A program made the translations under genes and the position numbers. Positions 51,029-60,406 of a stretch of DNA of 64,000 bases are shown piece by piece. The notes beneath the pieces are model-generated. The model did no database searches, was not told where the DNA came from, and saw only the letters and a list, made by a program, of their open reading frames with translations. Position 1 is the first letter of the stretch, and each line of letters starts with the position of its first letter. The DNA is taken from positions 119,330 through 183,329 of the forward strand of contig NZ_JARBUT010000013.1 in the NCBI RefSeq assembly GCF_028882275.1, in the 5' to 3' direction. This DNA comes from Nocardiopsis sp. N85. Lineage in GTDB: Bacteria; Actinomycetota; Actinomycetes; Streptosporangiales; Streptosporangiaceae.

Positions 51029-53809
51029 GTGTCCTCACCCCAGGCGGATCATCCGGCCGGGATACTCCGGCCCTATCAGCGCGCCGCGTTGACGGCGGTC
51101 CAGGACCGCTGGTCGAACGGCCACCGGCGCACCTGGATCGTGCTCCCACCGGGTGCGGGCAAGACCCTCGTCGGCCTGGAGGCCGCCCGCCGGCTCGGCC
51201 GCCGGACCGTCGTCCTCGTGCCCAACACCGCCATCCAGGGGCAGTGGATCCGCCAATGGTCCGCCCTGTGTCCGGACGACGACCGCACCGCCGGCGCCGA
51301 CCGCGACCTCGCGCACCACGTCAACGTCCTCACGTACCAGTCCCTGGCGGTGTTCGACCCCGAGGCCGAGAACGATGAGGAAGGGCGCGGGACCGCCCCC
51401 GTCCGCGATCGACTGCACCCCAACGGGCGGGCCCTCGTCGCCGCCCTGCACGACGCCGGCCCCCTCACCGTCCTGCTCGACGAGTGCCACCACCTGCTCC
51501 AGGTGTGGGGTCGGCTCCTCTCCGAGATCCTCGACGAGCTGCCCGACGCCCGCGTCATCGGTCTGACCGGGACCCCGGCCACGAACCTCACCACCGCCGA
51601 GCGGACGCTGGTGGACCGACTCTTCGGCGAACCCGTCACGGGCGCCTCCATCCCCGCCCTGGTGCGGGACGGCTACCTCGCCCCCTTCGCCGAACTCGCC
51701 TACCTCACCGAACCCACGCACACCGAACTCGTCTACCTCAAGGAACAGGGCGAACGGTTCGCCCGGATGTGCGACGAACTGCTCACCCCGGGCTTCGCCA
51801 CCACCGACCTGCTGCCCTGGATCGACGCCCGGTTCGTCCACCGGGACATGGCCGAGGGCGGTCGCCTGCCCTGGTCGCGGATCGCCGCCGCCGAACCCGA
51901 TCTGGCCGCCGCCGTCCTGCGCCTGCACCACATCGGACTGTGCGCCCTCCCCGAGGGCGCCCGACCCCTTGAGGAACACCGCCGGCCGCCCACCGCCGCC
52001 GACTGGATCGCCGTCATCGACGACTACGCCCGGCGCTGCCTGGACCCCGGTTCCGCCCACGACCGCGCGGCCCGCGACCGCCTGCGCGCCGCCCTGCCCG
52101 CCGTCGGCCACCACCTCACCCGCAACGGTGTCCGGCGCGGCGCGTCCCCGGTGGACCGGGTGCTGGCCCGCAGCGATTCCAAGGCCCACGCCACCGTCGA
52201 GATCCTCGCCGCCGAGCACACCGCCCTGGGGGACCGCCTGCGCGCCCTCGTCCTGTGCGACCACGAACGCGCGTCCTCCCGCCCGCCCGCCGCACTGCTC
52301 GGCATCCTCGACGCCGACGCCGGGTCGGCCCGCCTCCAGCTCTCCACCCTGGTCGGCGACCCCCGTACCGGGCACCTGGACCCGATCCTGCTCACCGGTC
52401 GCACCGTGGCGATGGCGCCCGACACGGCCATGGTGTTCCTGGAATCGATCCGCGCCGAACTCCCGGACGCCGGACTCGTCGCCGTCGACCGACCCGACGG
52501 CCTGTGCGACATCGAGGGCTCCTGGTCGTCCCGCACCCGGGTCGCCGTGGTCACCCGGTTCTTCGAATCCGGTGGCGGCCGGATCCTGGTGGGCACCCGC
52601 GCCCTGCTCGGCGAGGGTTGGGACGCGCGGGGCGTGAACACCGTCGTCGACCTCACCACCGCCACCACCCCCACCGCCGTCGTGCAGAGCCGGGGGAGGG
52701 CCCTGCGCCTGGACCCGACCTGGCCGGACAAGACCGCGCACACGTGGACGGTCGTCTGCGTCAGCCGGGATCATCCGCGCGGGGACGCCGACTGGGAGCG
52801 GTTCGTCCGCAAACACCAGGGCTACCTGGGGGTGGACGCCGACGGCGAGGTGATGAGCGGTATCGCGCACGTCGACCCGTCGCTCTCGCCCTACACCCCG
52901 CCGGACGACCTCGACGCGGTCAACCTGCGCATGCTCGCCCGGGTCGGTCGCCGCGACCTCACCCGCGCGCGCTGGCGCATCGGCGAACCCTACGAGGACG
53001 CCCTCCTGCCCACTCTGCGGGTCCGCCGCCCCCGCCCGGTCACCGTCCGCGGCGTGGACGTCGCCCTACCCGACCCTCCCCGGGTCCTGCCCGCCGAGCG
53101 GGGCGTGTCCCTGTCGGGTGCGTCCCCCTCGGACCCGCCGCCGAAGTCGTTCCCGGACATCGTCATCCTCCTGGGGATCATCACCACCCTCTCCCTCGTG
53201 CTCGGACTGCTCGCCCCCTGGAGCCTGATCGCGGCGGTGATCGCCGTGGCCCTCGTCCCCATCGCGTTCCGGGCCCACGCCGCGGCGCGCCTGCGCCACG
53301 CACGGGAACTGCTCGCCGACGCGGCCACGCCCGACGACGCGATCCGCTACGCCTGCGTCGTCGCCGACGCCCTTCAGGGGACGGGTCGGTCCACGACCGG
53401 CGCGGCCGGGGTGCGCGTCCACATCGACACCGACGGCGTCTACCGCTTCACGCTCCCCGACGCCGCGGAGGAGTTCGCCATCGCCCTGGAGGAACTCGTC
53501 GGACCCGTCGTCGGCACGCCGACCCACCTGGTCCCCCGGCCGCTGCCGCCCACCCCCACCGAGGAGAACGCCCGCGCCCTCCTCGACGACGACCTCCCCG
53601 CCAACCCGGTCGTGTACCACGTGGTCCCGGCCCTGTTGAGCCGGAATCGGCTCCACCGGGACGCCTTCGAGCCCGCCTGGGCCCGCTGGATCGCACCGAC
53701 CACCGTGATCCGTACCGACACCGACCCGGGGGCCACCATCCTGGCCGCCCACTACGGTTCCTCGCCGATCGAGGACGCCGTCACCGCCCACCGCCTCACC
53801 TGGTCCTGA
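51029..53809 (+). CDS. Superfamily 2 (DEAD/DEAH) helicase with a C-terminal transmembrane hairpin
   Basis: 926 residues from GTG 51029. The helicase core runs ~12-600: Q-motif-like ILRPYQRAALTAVQ, Walker A PPGAGKT (41-46), Ia VVLVPNTAIQGQW, II LLDECHH (D151-E152-C153-H154), III GLTGTPA, V ILVGTRALLGEGWD and VI QSRGRALRLD (from 553). After a linker come two helices (DIVILLGIITTLSLVLGLLA; SLIAAVIAVALVPIAFRAHA, ~710-752). A ~170-residue C-terminal domain of no recognised family ends the protein. Membrane anchoring of an SF2 helicase is unusual. No nuclease or methylase domain is visible. Confidence 0.85.
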   Translation: MSSPQADHPAGILRPYQRAALTAVQDRWSNGHRRTWIVLPPGAGKTLVGLEAARRLGRRTVVLVPNTAIQGQWIRQWSALCPDDDRTAGADRDLAHHVNVLTYQSLAVFDPEAENDEEGRGTAPVRDRLHPNGRALVAALHDAGPLTVLLDECHHLLQVWGRLLSEILDELPDARVIGLTGTPATNLTTAERTLVDRLFGEPVTGASIPALVRDGYLAPFAELAYLTEPTHTELVYLKEQGERFARMCDELLTPGFATTDLLPWIDARFVHRDMAEGGRLPWSRIAAAEPDLAAAVLRLHHIGLCALPEGARPLEEHRRPPTAADWIAVIDDYARRCLDPGSAHDRAARDRLRAALPAVGHHLTRNGVRRGASPVDRVLARSDSKAHATVEILAAEHTALGDRLRALVLCDHERASSRPPAALLGILDADAGSARLQLSTLVGDPRTGHLDPILLTGRTVAMAPDTAMVFLESIRAELPDAGLVAVDRPDGLCDIEGSWSSRTRVAVVTRFFESGGGRILVGTRALLGEGWDARGVNTVVDLTTATTPTAVVQSRGRALRLDPTWPDKTAHTWTVVCVSRDHPRGDADWERFVRKHQGYLGVDADGEVMSGIAHVDPSLSPYTPPDDLDAVNLRMLARVGRRDLTRARWRIGEPYEDALLPTLRVRRPRPVTVRGVDVALPDPPRVLPAERGVSLSGASPSDPPPKSFPDIVILLGIITTLSLVLGLLAPWSLIAAVIAVALVPIAFRAHAAARLRHARELLADAATPDDAIRYACVVADALQGTGRSTTGAAGVRVHIDTDGVYRFTLPDAAEEFAIALEELVGPVVGTPTHLVPRPLPPTPTEENARALLDDDLPANPVVYHVVPALLSRNRLHRDAFEPAWARWIAPTTVIRTDTDPGATILAAHYGSSPIEDAVTAHRLTWS

Positions 53810-53906
53810 TCCCCGCCGCTTCACCCGGCCGACACCGGCCGTTCGGGCGAGCCTGGTTGGCTTCCGCCCGGGCGCGCTCGCGCCCGTTCCCCCGGAAGGA
53901 AGCACC

Positions 53907-55562
53907 ATGCGCAAGACCACGGCGGTCGCGACGGCGTTGACCGTCGCCCTCACGGGAGCGGCGGCCCACGCCGACGAGCGCTCGGACGGCACCGCGCTGT
54001 CCCCGCTCGGCACCTACGCCACCGGCGCCTTCGACCGGTCCGCGGCCGAGATCGTCGCCCACGACCCGCGCCACCAGCGCCTGTACGTGGTCAACGCCCT
54101 CGCCGCCACCGTGGAGGTCCTCGACGTCTCCGACCCCACGGCCCCCACGAAGCTCTTCGACCTGGCCGCCCCGGGGATCCCGGCAGCCGACGGCTCGGTC
54201 GTCGAGGAGGGCGTGGTCGCCAACTCCGTCGCGATCCACGGCGACACGGTCGCCGTCGCCGTGGAGGCCGCCGAGGGCACCGACCCCGGCTGGGTGGTCT
54301 TCTACGACACCCGGGGCAACGCCCTCAACGCCGTCCGGGTCGGCGCCCTTCCGGACATGGCCACCTTCACCCCGGACGGCCGCCTCCTCCTCGTCGCCAA
54401 CGAGGGCGAACCGAACGACGACTTCACGGTCGACCCCGAGGGCTCCATCAGCGTCATCAAGGTGAACCGCCGCCCGGCCTCCGTCACCCAGAGGGACGTG
54501 CGCACCGCCGACTTCCGTGCCTGGGACGAGGGCCGTGAACTCCCCGAGGGCGTCCGCGTGTTCGGTCCGGACCTGTCCACCGGCGAGCCGGGCACCCCGG
54601 GCCGGGTCGCGCGCAACCTCGAACCCGAGTACATCGTCGCGGACACCGCCCACAGCGCCTACGCGGTCCTTCAGGAGGCCAACGCGTTCGCGGTCATCGA
54701 CCTGCGCACCGCCGAGGTCACCGAGATCGTGCCCTTCGGCCTCAAGGACCACATGGAGCCGGGCAACGGACTCGACGCCTCCGACCGCGATGGCGCGATC
54801 CGTATCGAGAACCTCCCGGTGTACGGGATGTACCAGCCCGACGGCTTCGACTCCTACCGGCACGAGGGCCGCACCCTCCTGGTCACCGCCAACGAGGGCG
54901 ACGTCCGGGAATGGGGCGATTACGCGGAGGGGGTCCGCGTCAAGAACCTCGAACTCTGCGAGGACTCCCCGCGCTTGCGGCCCTACCTCGACGCGAACGG
55001 CCTCACCCTCGCCGACCTCCGGCGCGACGAGAACCTCGGCCGCCTGACGGTCTCCGCGGCCGAAGGGCTCACCGAGGACGGTTGCCACGACGAACTCCAC
55101 GCCTTCGGCGGCCGCTCCTTCTCGATCTTCACCACCGACGGCGAGGTGGTCTTCGACTCGGGTTCCGACTTCGAGCGCATCACGGCCGAGGCGAACCCGG
55201 ACTTCTTCAACTCCAACCACACCGAGAACACCTTCGAGACCCGCAGCGACGACAAGGGTCCCGAGCCCGAGGGCGTCACCCTCGGTGTGATCGACGGCCG
55301 CACCTACGCCTTCATCGGCCTGGAGCGCGTCGGCGGCGTGATGGTCTACGACATCACCGACCCCGAGGGCGCCGCCTTCGTCGACTACGTCAACAACCGG
55401 GATTTCTCGGCGACCCCGGGCACCCCGGAGGCCGGTGACCTGGGCGCCGAGGGGCTGACCTTCATCGCCGCCGAGGACTCCCCGCTCCCGGGAGTTCCCC
55501 TCCTCGCCGTCGCCAACGAGGTCTCCGGCACCACCACCCTCTTCCGCGTCGACCTCCCCTGA
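53907..55562 (+). CDS. Choice-of-anchor I family secreted beta-propeller-like protein
   Basis: 551 residues. A signal peptide (MRKTTAVATALTVALTGAAA-HA) is followed by repeated WD-like strands: RLYVVNALAATVEVLDVSDP, ATFTPDGRLLLVANEGEP, TLLVTANEGDVREWGDY. The family hallmark near the end is SDDKGPEPEGVTLG, followed by YAFIGLERVGGVMVYDITDP. These proteins are often annotated as alkaline-phosphatase-like or as surface proteins; no catalytic set is evident here, and no anchor follows, so it is probably released. ATG 53907 follows GGAAGGA. Confidence 0.88.
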   Translation: MRKTTAVATALTVALTGAAAHADERSDGTALSPLGTYATGAFDRSAAEIVAHDPRHQRLYVVNALAATVEVLDVSDPTAPTKLFDLAAPGIPAADGSVVEEGVVANSVAIHGDTVAVAVEAAEGTDPGWVVFYDTRGNALNAVRVGALPDMATFTPDGRLLLVANEGEPNDDFTVDPEGSISVIKVNRRPASVTQRDVRTADFRAWDEGRELPEGVRVFGPDLSTGEPGTPGRVARNLEPEYIVADTAHSAYAVLQEANAFAVIDLRTAEVTEIVPFGLKDHMEPGNGLDASDRDGAIRIENLPVYGMYQPDGFDSYRHEGRTLLVTANEGDVREWGDYAEGVRVKNLELCEDSPRLRPYLDANGLTLADLRRDENLGRLTVSAAEGLTEDGCHDELHAFGGRSFSIFTTDGEVVFDSGSDFERITAEANPDFFNSNHTENTFETRSDDKGPEPEGVTLGVIDGRTYAFIGLERVGGVMVYDITDPEGAAFVDYVNNRDFSATPGTPEAGDLGAEGLTFIAAEDSPLPGVPLLAVANEVSGTTTLFRVDLP

Positions 55563-55570
55563 TCTCCGGG

Positions 55571-55611
55571 CCCGGGCCATCGGCGGTGCCGAACACGACC
55601 GATGGCCCGGG
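55571..55611 (+). terminator. Terminator after the choice-of-anchor I gene
   Basis: CCCGGGCCATCGG (55571-55583) pairs perfectly with CCGATGGCCCGGG (55599-55611) around a 15-nt loop, 8 bp past the stop. It also faces the 3' end of the next minus-strand gene. Confidence 0.75.
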
Positions 55612-55652
55612 TCGGCGGAGGGTCCGCCGGACCGGAGGACGGTCCGGGCCGA

Positions 55653-55943
55653 TCAGTGGGGGAACCCTCGGAATCGGTTGAACTTCATGTACTCCAGCAT
55701 CTTGAAGAACGCGTAGAATTTGATCAGCCGGGCCCTGGCGTGCAGATCGATCTCGCCCGTCGCGGTCGAGAGCAGGACACCGTCGAAGGCGTCGATCTCG
55801 GCCGTCCCCGAGCTCTCGACGAAGTCGGCGATCCGGGCGAACGCCGTGTTGTCGTCCAGATCGAGAAGTCGACGAACGGCCATGACGGAGGCCGTGCCCT
55901 GTGCGACTTCGCCGACGCCTTGGAGAAAACGGATCCAATCCAC
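55653..55943 (-). CDS. Small hypothetical helical protein
   Basis: 96 residues from GTG 55943 (AAAGG eight bases upstream). The sequence WIRFLQGVGEVAQGTASVMA, FARIADFVESSGTAEIDAFD and LIKFYAFFKMLEYMKFNRF is mostly alpha-helical, ending in an aromatic/basic stretch. No Pfam family is recognised. Surrounding DNA is less GC-rich than average, suggesting acquisition. Confidence 0.6.
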   Translation of the reverse strand: MDWIRFLQGVGEVAQGTASVMAVRRLLDLDDNTAFARIADFVESSGTAEIDAFDGVLLSTATGEIDLHARARLIKFYAFFKMLEYMKFNRFRGFPH

Positions 55944-56352
55944 GGTCGAAACCTTTCGATGAGAAGGTTCTACGGCGTTGGTTCTCTCCGCCTCGGAATT
56001 CCTTTCACGGCTCATCTCCCGTTGCGTGCGGGTGTCGGGTCCGGGGGCGTGTCACCGGGGCGGGGGTGGGGGTTCTCCCTGGAGCGGGCGCAGGGGAGCG
56101 GTCCTCGGTCGTGGGATGACCCGCCATCTCGTCCCTGCGGACAACGGGGCGTCCGTGAAATGAACATACCCATTGCGGCGAATCGAAGACGCGAACAGGG
56201 AGAAGAAAGCCATTTCCGTTCGGCGGGCGTGATGCCCGCGCCGGCAACGGTGGTGCGGGAGTTCCCCTCGTGCCGAAATCAGGTTCGATATCCGTTTCCG
56301 TGGGAGGCCCGCCAAGGGCGCCCGGGGCGGAGGGAGAGGCGCCCGGGATCGA
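55944..56352. other. Intergenic, relatively AT-rich
   Basis: About 410 bp upstream of the small hypothetical gene and the VOC gene, without a credible coding frame. GC content falls around 56150-56310. It likely holds the promoter of the minus-strand small gene. Confidence 0.4.
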
Positions 56353-56370
56353 TCAGGAATCGAGAAGCGC
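56353..56370 (+). promoter_or_regulatory. 18-bp VOC-gene box, copy 1
   Basis: TCAGGAATCGAGAAGCGC begins 48 bp before the VOC start at 56401. An identical 18-mer begins 49 bp before the second VOC gene at 58834. The conserved distance points to a promoter or activator site, with the adjacent AraC-type regulator as the obvious candidate reader. Confidence 0.7.
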
Positions 56371-56400
56371 GCGTCGGGACGTCGCCCTAGTCTGGTCGGC

Positions 56401-56811
<411 letters not shown>

Positions 56812-56840
56812 GCCGCGCACCGGCGGAAAGGGGCCTTCTC

Positions 56841-57305
56841 ATGTGCCGTCCCTCGTGGGGCCGCGCCCGCGCCGAAGCGCAACGTCTGAACGACCTCGCC
56901 CTGATGCGCCGCGTCCGTGACCGGATCGACCGGGAGTACGCGCGGCCGTTGAACGTCGAGACGCTCGCCCGCGGGGTGCACGTGTCCGCCGGGCATCTCA
57001 GCCGACGGTTCCGGCAGGCGTACGGCGAGTCCCCGTACTCGTACCTGATGACGCGCCGCATCGAGCGCGCGGCGGCACTGCTGCGACGCGGCGACCTCAG
57101 CGTCACCGAGGTCTGCTTCACGGTCGGCTGCTCGTCCCTGGGCACCTTCGGCACCAGGTTCACCGAACTGTTCGGCATGTCCCCCGGCGCCTACCGCAAC
57201 GCCACGGCGGGCGACGCGAAAGGCCTGCCGCAGTGCGTGGCGAAGCAGGTCACCCGGCCGGTCCGGCACCGGGGGGCGCCGGCGACGGAACCGCGGCCGG
57301 TCTGA
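56841..57305 (+). CDS. AraC family helix-turn-helix regulator
   Basis: 154 residues, only the AraC DNA-binding part plus a short tail: LMRRVRDRIDREYARPLNVE, TLARGVHVSAGHLSRRFRQA, SPYSYLMTRRIERAAALLRR, DLSVTEVCFTVGCSSLGTFG, TRFTELFGMSPGAYR. No ligand domain is present. This VOC-AraC gene pair is common in actinomycetes. It probably controls its VOC neighbour and, through the shared 18-bp box, the second VOC gene 2.4 kb away. Confidence 0.92.
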   Translation: MCRPSWGRARAEAQRLNDLALMRRVRDRIDREYARPLNVETLARGVHVSAGHLSRRFRQAYGESPYSYLMTRRIERAAALLRRGDLSVTEVCFTVGCSSLGTFGTRFTELFGMSPGAYRNATAGDAKGLPQCVAKQVTRPVRHRGAPATEPRPV

Positions 57306-57311
57306 CGAACG

Positions 57312-57339
57312 CGGTGCCCGACCCGTACCTCGGGCACCG
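57312..57339. terminator. Bidirectional terminator between araC and the amidohydrolase
   Basis: CGGTGCCCGA (57312-57321) pairs with TCGGGCACCG (57330-57339) across 8 nt, between two convergent genes. Confidence 0.6.
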
Positions 57340-57396
57340 TCCTCGTCCCACCGGCCGAGTGCGCCCTCCGCCGCCGTCCCGCCCCCGGCCGCGCGC

Positions 57397-58638
57397 TCAG
57401 TCCCCTGCCCGGGTGAACGCCTCCTCGCCGTCCTTCCAGACCTGCCGCACCATCGCCGGCAACGACGCGAGCCGCGCGGTGCCGGTGAGCTCACCGTCGA
57501 GCACGACGGCGTCGGCGGCGTGCCCCGGTGCGAGCCTGCCGACCCGCGCGTTCCGGATGAGCTCGCCCGCCAGGGAGGTGCTCGCGCGCAGTACCTCCTC
57601 CAGTCCCATGCCGACGTCGGCCATCAGCGCGAGCTCCTTGAGGTTCTCGCCGTGCGGACCCACCCCCGAGTCGGTGCCCATGGCGACCTTCACACCGGCG
57701 GCGACCGCGTTCGCGACCGACTCCCGGTGCGTGTCGATCACCCGGTGGGCCTTGTCGATGACGGCCTGCGAGAGCCCTGATCCCGGCCGCTCCGCCCGTT
57801 CGATGACCGCGAGCGGCGCGGAGAGCGTCGGCACGAGGTAGGCGCCCCGGTCGAGCAGGAGTCCGATCGCCTCCTCGTCGAGGTAGATGCCGTGCTCGAT
57901 CGAGCGCACACCGGCCCGCAGAGCGCTCTTGATGCCCTCGCTGCCCTGCGCGTGCGCCATGACGTACGCGCCCTGAGCCGCGGCCTCCTCGACGATCACA
58001 CGGATCTCGTCCTCGGTGAACTGGGAGTGCCGCGGGTCGTCGGCGGGGGAGAGCACACCACCCGTGGAGCAGATCTTGATCTGATCGGCCCCCGCGCGCA
58101 GGATCGAGCGCACGGTCTTGCGCACCTCCTCGACGCCGTCGGCGACACCGGAGGGACGTCCGGTGTGCGGCGCCAGCATCGGGTTCTCTGCCCCCGAGGG
58201 CAATCGCATGTCGCCGTGCCCACCGGTCTGACTCATGATGGTGACCGCGATCCGCAGGCGGGGCCCGGGGATGACGCCCGAGTCCACGGCCACCTTGGCG
58301 CCGAGGTCGGTGCCGCCCGCGTCGCGCACGGTGGTCACACCTGCTCTGAGCGTGCGCCCGAGGTGCGCGGCGGAGTCGTAGAACTGGAGGGAGAACGGCT
58401 CGGCGAAGGAGTTGAGCGAGCCCGCGTGCCGCGCCGTCATGTGCACGTGGAGGTCGATGACGCCGGGGATGACGGTCTTCCCGGTCGCGTCGACCGTGCG
58501 CGCGCCCGGATGTCTCTCGGTGAGCCCCGGACCCACATCGAGCACGGTGTCCCCGGCGAACACCACGTCCGCACGCGGGAGGAAGGACTCGCCGTCGAAG
58601 ACACGGGCTCCGGAGATGATGACGGTGGCTGCTGACAT
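57397..58638 (-). CDS. Amidohydrolase family protein (imidazolonepropionase/prolidase-like)
   Basis: 413 residues from ATG 58638 (GGGAAGAG upstream). The metal-dependent TIM-barrel set is complete: HxH in IDLHVHMTARH, Lys in QIKICSTGGV, His in AYVMAHAQGS, His in SIEHGIYLD, and Asp in VAMGTDSGVGPHG. An N-terminal beta-sandwich (VIISGARVFDGESFLPRADV) and its C-terminal continuation complete the fold. It resembles the Xaa-Pro dipeptidase/arylamide hydrolase branch; the substrate is unknown. It stands alone between convergent and divergent VOC-related genes. Confidence 0.9.
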   Translation of the reverse strand: MSAATVIISGARVFDGESFLPRADVVFAGDTVLDVGPGLTERHPGARTVDATGKTVIPGVIDLHVHMTARHAGSLNSFAEPFSLQFYDSAAHLGRTLRAGVTTVRDAGGTDLGAKVAVDSGVIPGPRLRIAVTIMSQTGGHGDMRLPSGAENPMLAPHTGRPSGVADGVEEVRKTVRSILRAGADQIKICSTGGVLSPADDPRHSQFTEDEIRVIVEEAAAQGAYVMAHAQGSEGIKSALRAGVRSIEHGIYLDEEAIGLLLDRGAYLVPTLSAPLAVIERAERPGSGLSQAVIDKAHRVIDTHRESVANAVAAGVKVAMGTDSGVGPHGENLKELALMADVGMGLEEVLRASTSLAGELIRNARVGRLAPGHAADAVVLDGELTGTARLASLPAMVRQVWKDGEEAFTRAGD

Positions 58639-58784
58639 GGCTCTTCCCGCTCCGTACTCCCGCCGCGCTCCGAGGGTCCGTCGTGTCCGCGTGCGACGGG
58701 GGTCACGCGGCCGACGGTGCCCCACGTTCTCGCACCGGCTCATCGGGGGCACGGCGGGGGTGGCGAAAACGGACGCGTGACCGG

Positions 58785-58802
58785 TCAGGAATCGAGAAGC
58801 GC
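58785..58802 (+). promoter_or_regulatory. 18-bp VOC-gene box, copy 2
   Basis: Exact copy of the 18-mer at 56353-56370, located 49 bp before the second VOC start. Flanking bases differ between copies, so the conservation is restricted to the box. Confidence 0.7.
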
Positions 58803-58833
58803 CGGCGGTGGGTCCCTCAATAACGTCGTGGTC

Positions 58834-59460
58834 ATGACGAACATCGCTTCCATCACCCTCGACGCGACCGACATCGAGACCGCCGACCGCTTCTACACCG
58901 CCGCCTTCGACCTGGGCGGGCTGCTCCGACTGCGGGCCGCGGACGCGCCCACGGCCGGGTTCCGTGGTTTCACCCTGTCGCTCATCACGTCCCAGCCCGC
59001 CGACGTCGACGCCCTCGTCAAGGCCGCCCTCGACGCCGGCGGCGTCGCCCTGAAGCCCGCCGCCAAGTCGCTCTGGGGTTACGGCGCCGTCGTCCAGGCC
59101 CCGGACGGGGCCATCTGGCAGGTGGCCACCTCAAGGAAGAAGAACACCGGCCCGGCCACCCGGAAGGTCGACGAGATCGTGCTCCTGCTGGGGGTCGAGG
59201 ACGTGACCGCGAGCAAGCGCTTCTACGTGGAGCGAGGGTTGAGCGTGGGCAAGAGCTTCGGCCGCTCCTACGTCGAGTTCGACACCGGCTCCGGCTCCGT
59301 CAAGTTGGCGCTCTACCGTCGCCGCGCCCTCGCCAGGACCATCGGCGTCTCACCGGAGGGCACCGGCTCGCACCGCATCATGATCGGAGGCGGGATCGGG
59401 TCCTGCACGGATCCGGACGGTTTCGCCTGGGACGCCCCGGCACCGGCCCGCACGCCTTGA
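58834..59460 (+). CDS. VOC family protein, copy 2
   Basis: 208 residues from ATG 58834, with two VOC modules: ASITLDATDIETADRFYTAA with AVVQAPDGAIWQVATS, and VDEIVLLLGVEDVTASKRFY with GSCTDPDGFAWDAP. Some usual metal-ligand positions are not His/Glu, so it may be a binding or sequestering protein. Preceded by the shared 18-bp box. Followed by a very strong hairpin. Confidence 0.85.
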   Translation: MTNIASITLDATDIETADRFYTAAFDLGGLLRLRAADAPTAGFRGFTLSLITSQPADVDALVKAALDAGGVALKPAAKSLWGYGAVVQAPDGAIWQVATSRKKNTGPATRKVDEIVLLLGVEDVTASKRFYVERGLSVGKSFGRSYVEFDTGSGSVKLALYRRRALARTIGVSPEGTGSHRIMIGGGIGSCTDPDGFAWDAPAPARTP

Positions 59461-59536
59461 CGTCGGTCCCGGCGATCGCCCGACGAGGGAGACCGTCGGC
59501 CCCGGGCCGTGTGCGGGTCCGGCGGTTCGCGCACCG

Positions 59537-59580
59537 TCCCGAGCCGTGGCCCGGGGGCCCTCCCGGGCCACGGCTCGGGA
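59537..59580 (+). terminator. Strong hairpin terminator
   Basis: TCCCGAGCCGTGGCCCGGG (59537-59555) and CCCGGGCCACGGCTCGGGA (59562-59580) form a perfect 19-bp stem with loop GGCCCT, 77 bp past the VOC stop. Confidence 0.75.
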
Positions 59581-59612
59581 CCTCGTATCCCGGAAGGACG
59601 TTCGATCGGCGG

Positions 59613-59655
59613 GTGACCGACGCGATCGCACGTGCTACATTTACTTGCATGTACA
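59613..59655 (+). promoter_or_regulatory. marR promoter, leaderless, with operator across the start codon
   Basis: -35 GTGACC (59613-59618), 17-bp spacer, -10 TACATT (59636-59641). ATG 59649 follows 7 nt after the -10, so the transcript should start at or next to the start codon. TTGCATGTACA (59645-59655) spans the ATG and is repeated exactly at 60180-60190 inside the palindrome before the efflux genes. Confidence 0.65.
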
Positions 59656-60128
59656 CGGAACCTTATGAATTCGAAGGGGGGACCGAGGTCCGCGGTCTGA
59701 GCGCGGCGTGGTCCCAGGTGTCGGCGCTGGTCGGCGCGATGGACGCGACGCTGGGCAAATGGCTGATGGACACCTATGGCATCGGCCTCGCCGACTACCG
59801 GGCGGTGCTTCACCTGAGCAAGGCCGCGGATCGCGAGCTGCGCCTCAACGACCTCGCTCGCAAGGTCGGACTGAACCAGAGTTCCGTGACCCGACTGGTG
59901 GGTCGGCTGGAGGGCAAGAAGTTGGTCTTCCGCGACACCTGCCCGGACGACGGTCGGGGTGTCTACGCGGTGATCACCGATCAGGGCATGGACACCGTCG
60001 CCGTGATCCGGGAGCCCTACGAGGCGAAGATCCGCGAACTGCTGCGGAAAACGACCGAGGAGTACCCGGACCTCGACCATGGCGGTCTGGACCGTGCGTT
60101 CGAGGTGATCGGTTCACTCGTCCGCTGA
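59649..60128 (+). CDS. MarR family transcriptional regulator
   Basis: 159 residues with the MarR winged helix: YRAVLHLSKAADRELRLNDL, ARKVGLNQSSVTRLVGRLEG, the wing DDGRGVYAVITDQG, and N- and C-terminal dimerisation helices. MarR repressors are released by aromatic or drug ligands. The gene precedes two SMR efflux genes, and the same 11-bp sequence occurs at its own start and in a 14-bp palindrome before the efflux genes. Autorepression and control of the pump are therefore likely. Preferred start ATG 59649; the upstream frame is Arg/Pro-rich. Confidence 0.93.
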   Translation: MYTEPYEFEGGTEVRGLSAAWSQVSALVGAMDATLGKWLMDTYGIGLADYRAVLHLSKAADRELRLNDLARKVGLNQSSVTRLVGRLEGKKLVFRDTCPDDGRGVYAVITDQGMDTVAVIREPYEAKIRELLRKTTEEYPDLDHGGLDRAFEVIGSLVR

Positions 60129-60180
60129 GCACCCACGGGCGCGCATCGGGTCGGGAGCGGCCTTCGCGCACTCAAATAGT

Positions 60181-60194
60181 TGCATGTACATGCA
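60181..60194. promoter_or_regulatory. MarR operator before the SMR efflux genes
   Basis: TGCATGTACATGCA is a perfect 14-bp palindrome in an AT-rich stretch 53 bp after the marR stop and 213 bp before the first SMR gene. TTGCATGTACA is shared with the marR start region. Confidence 0.65.
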
Positions 60195-60406
60195 TTTGAA
60201 GATGGATCGTCGCGGTCGATCGAGACGTGGTCGCGAGTCGGGGGTTCGACCACCGTTCCGGCCGTTCGGACTCCGGGGCCTCCGACGACGAGCTCGACGG
60301 TCTCGTGGCCCGACTCCCCGACGAGCGGGGCACGGAGCCCTTCGCACGGTACCCGCGAGTCCGCACACATCACGGGCGCGCACACGCGCTCATCGAAAGG
60401 AACACC

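Noticed and set aside
49150..53809. Three-gene defence island including the PP2C phosphatase
   Set aside because: A 511-bp AT-rich gap separates the phosphatase from the HTH-helicase pair, so operon membership is not supported.
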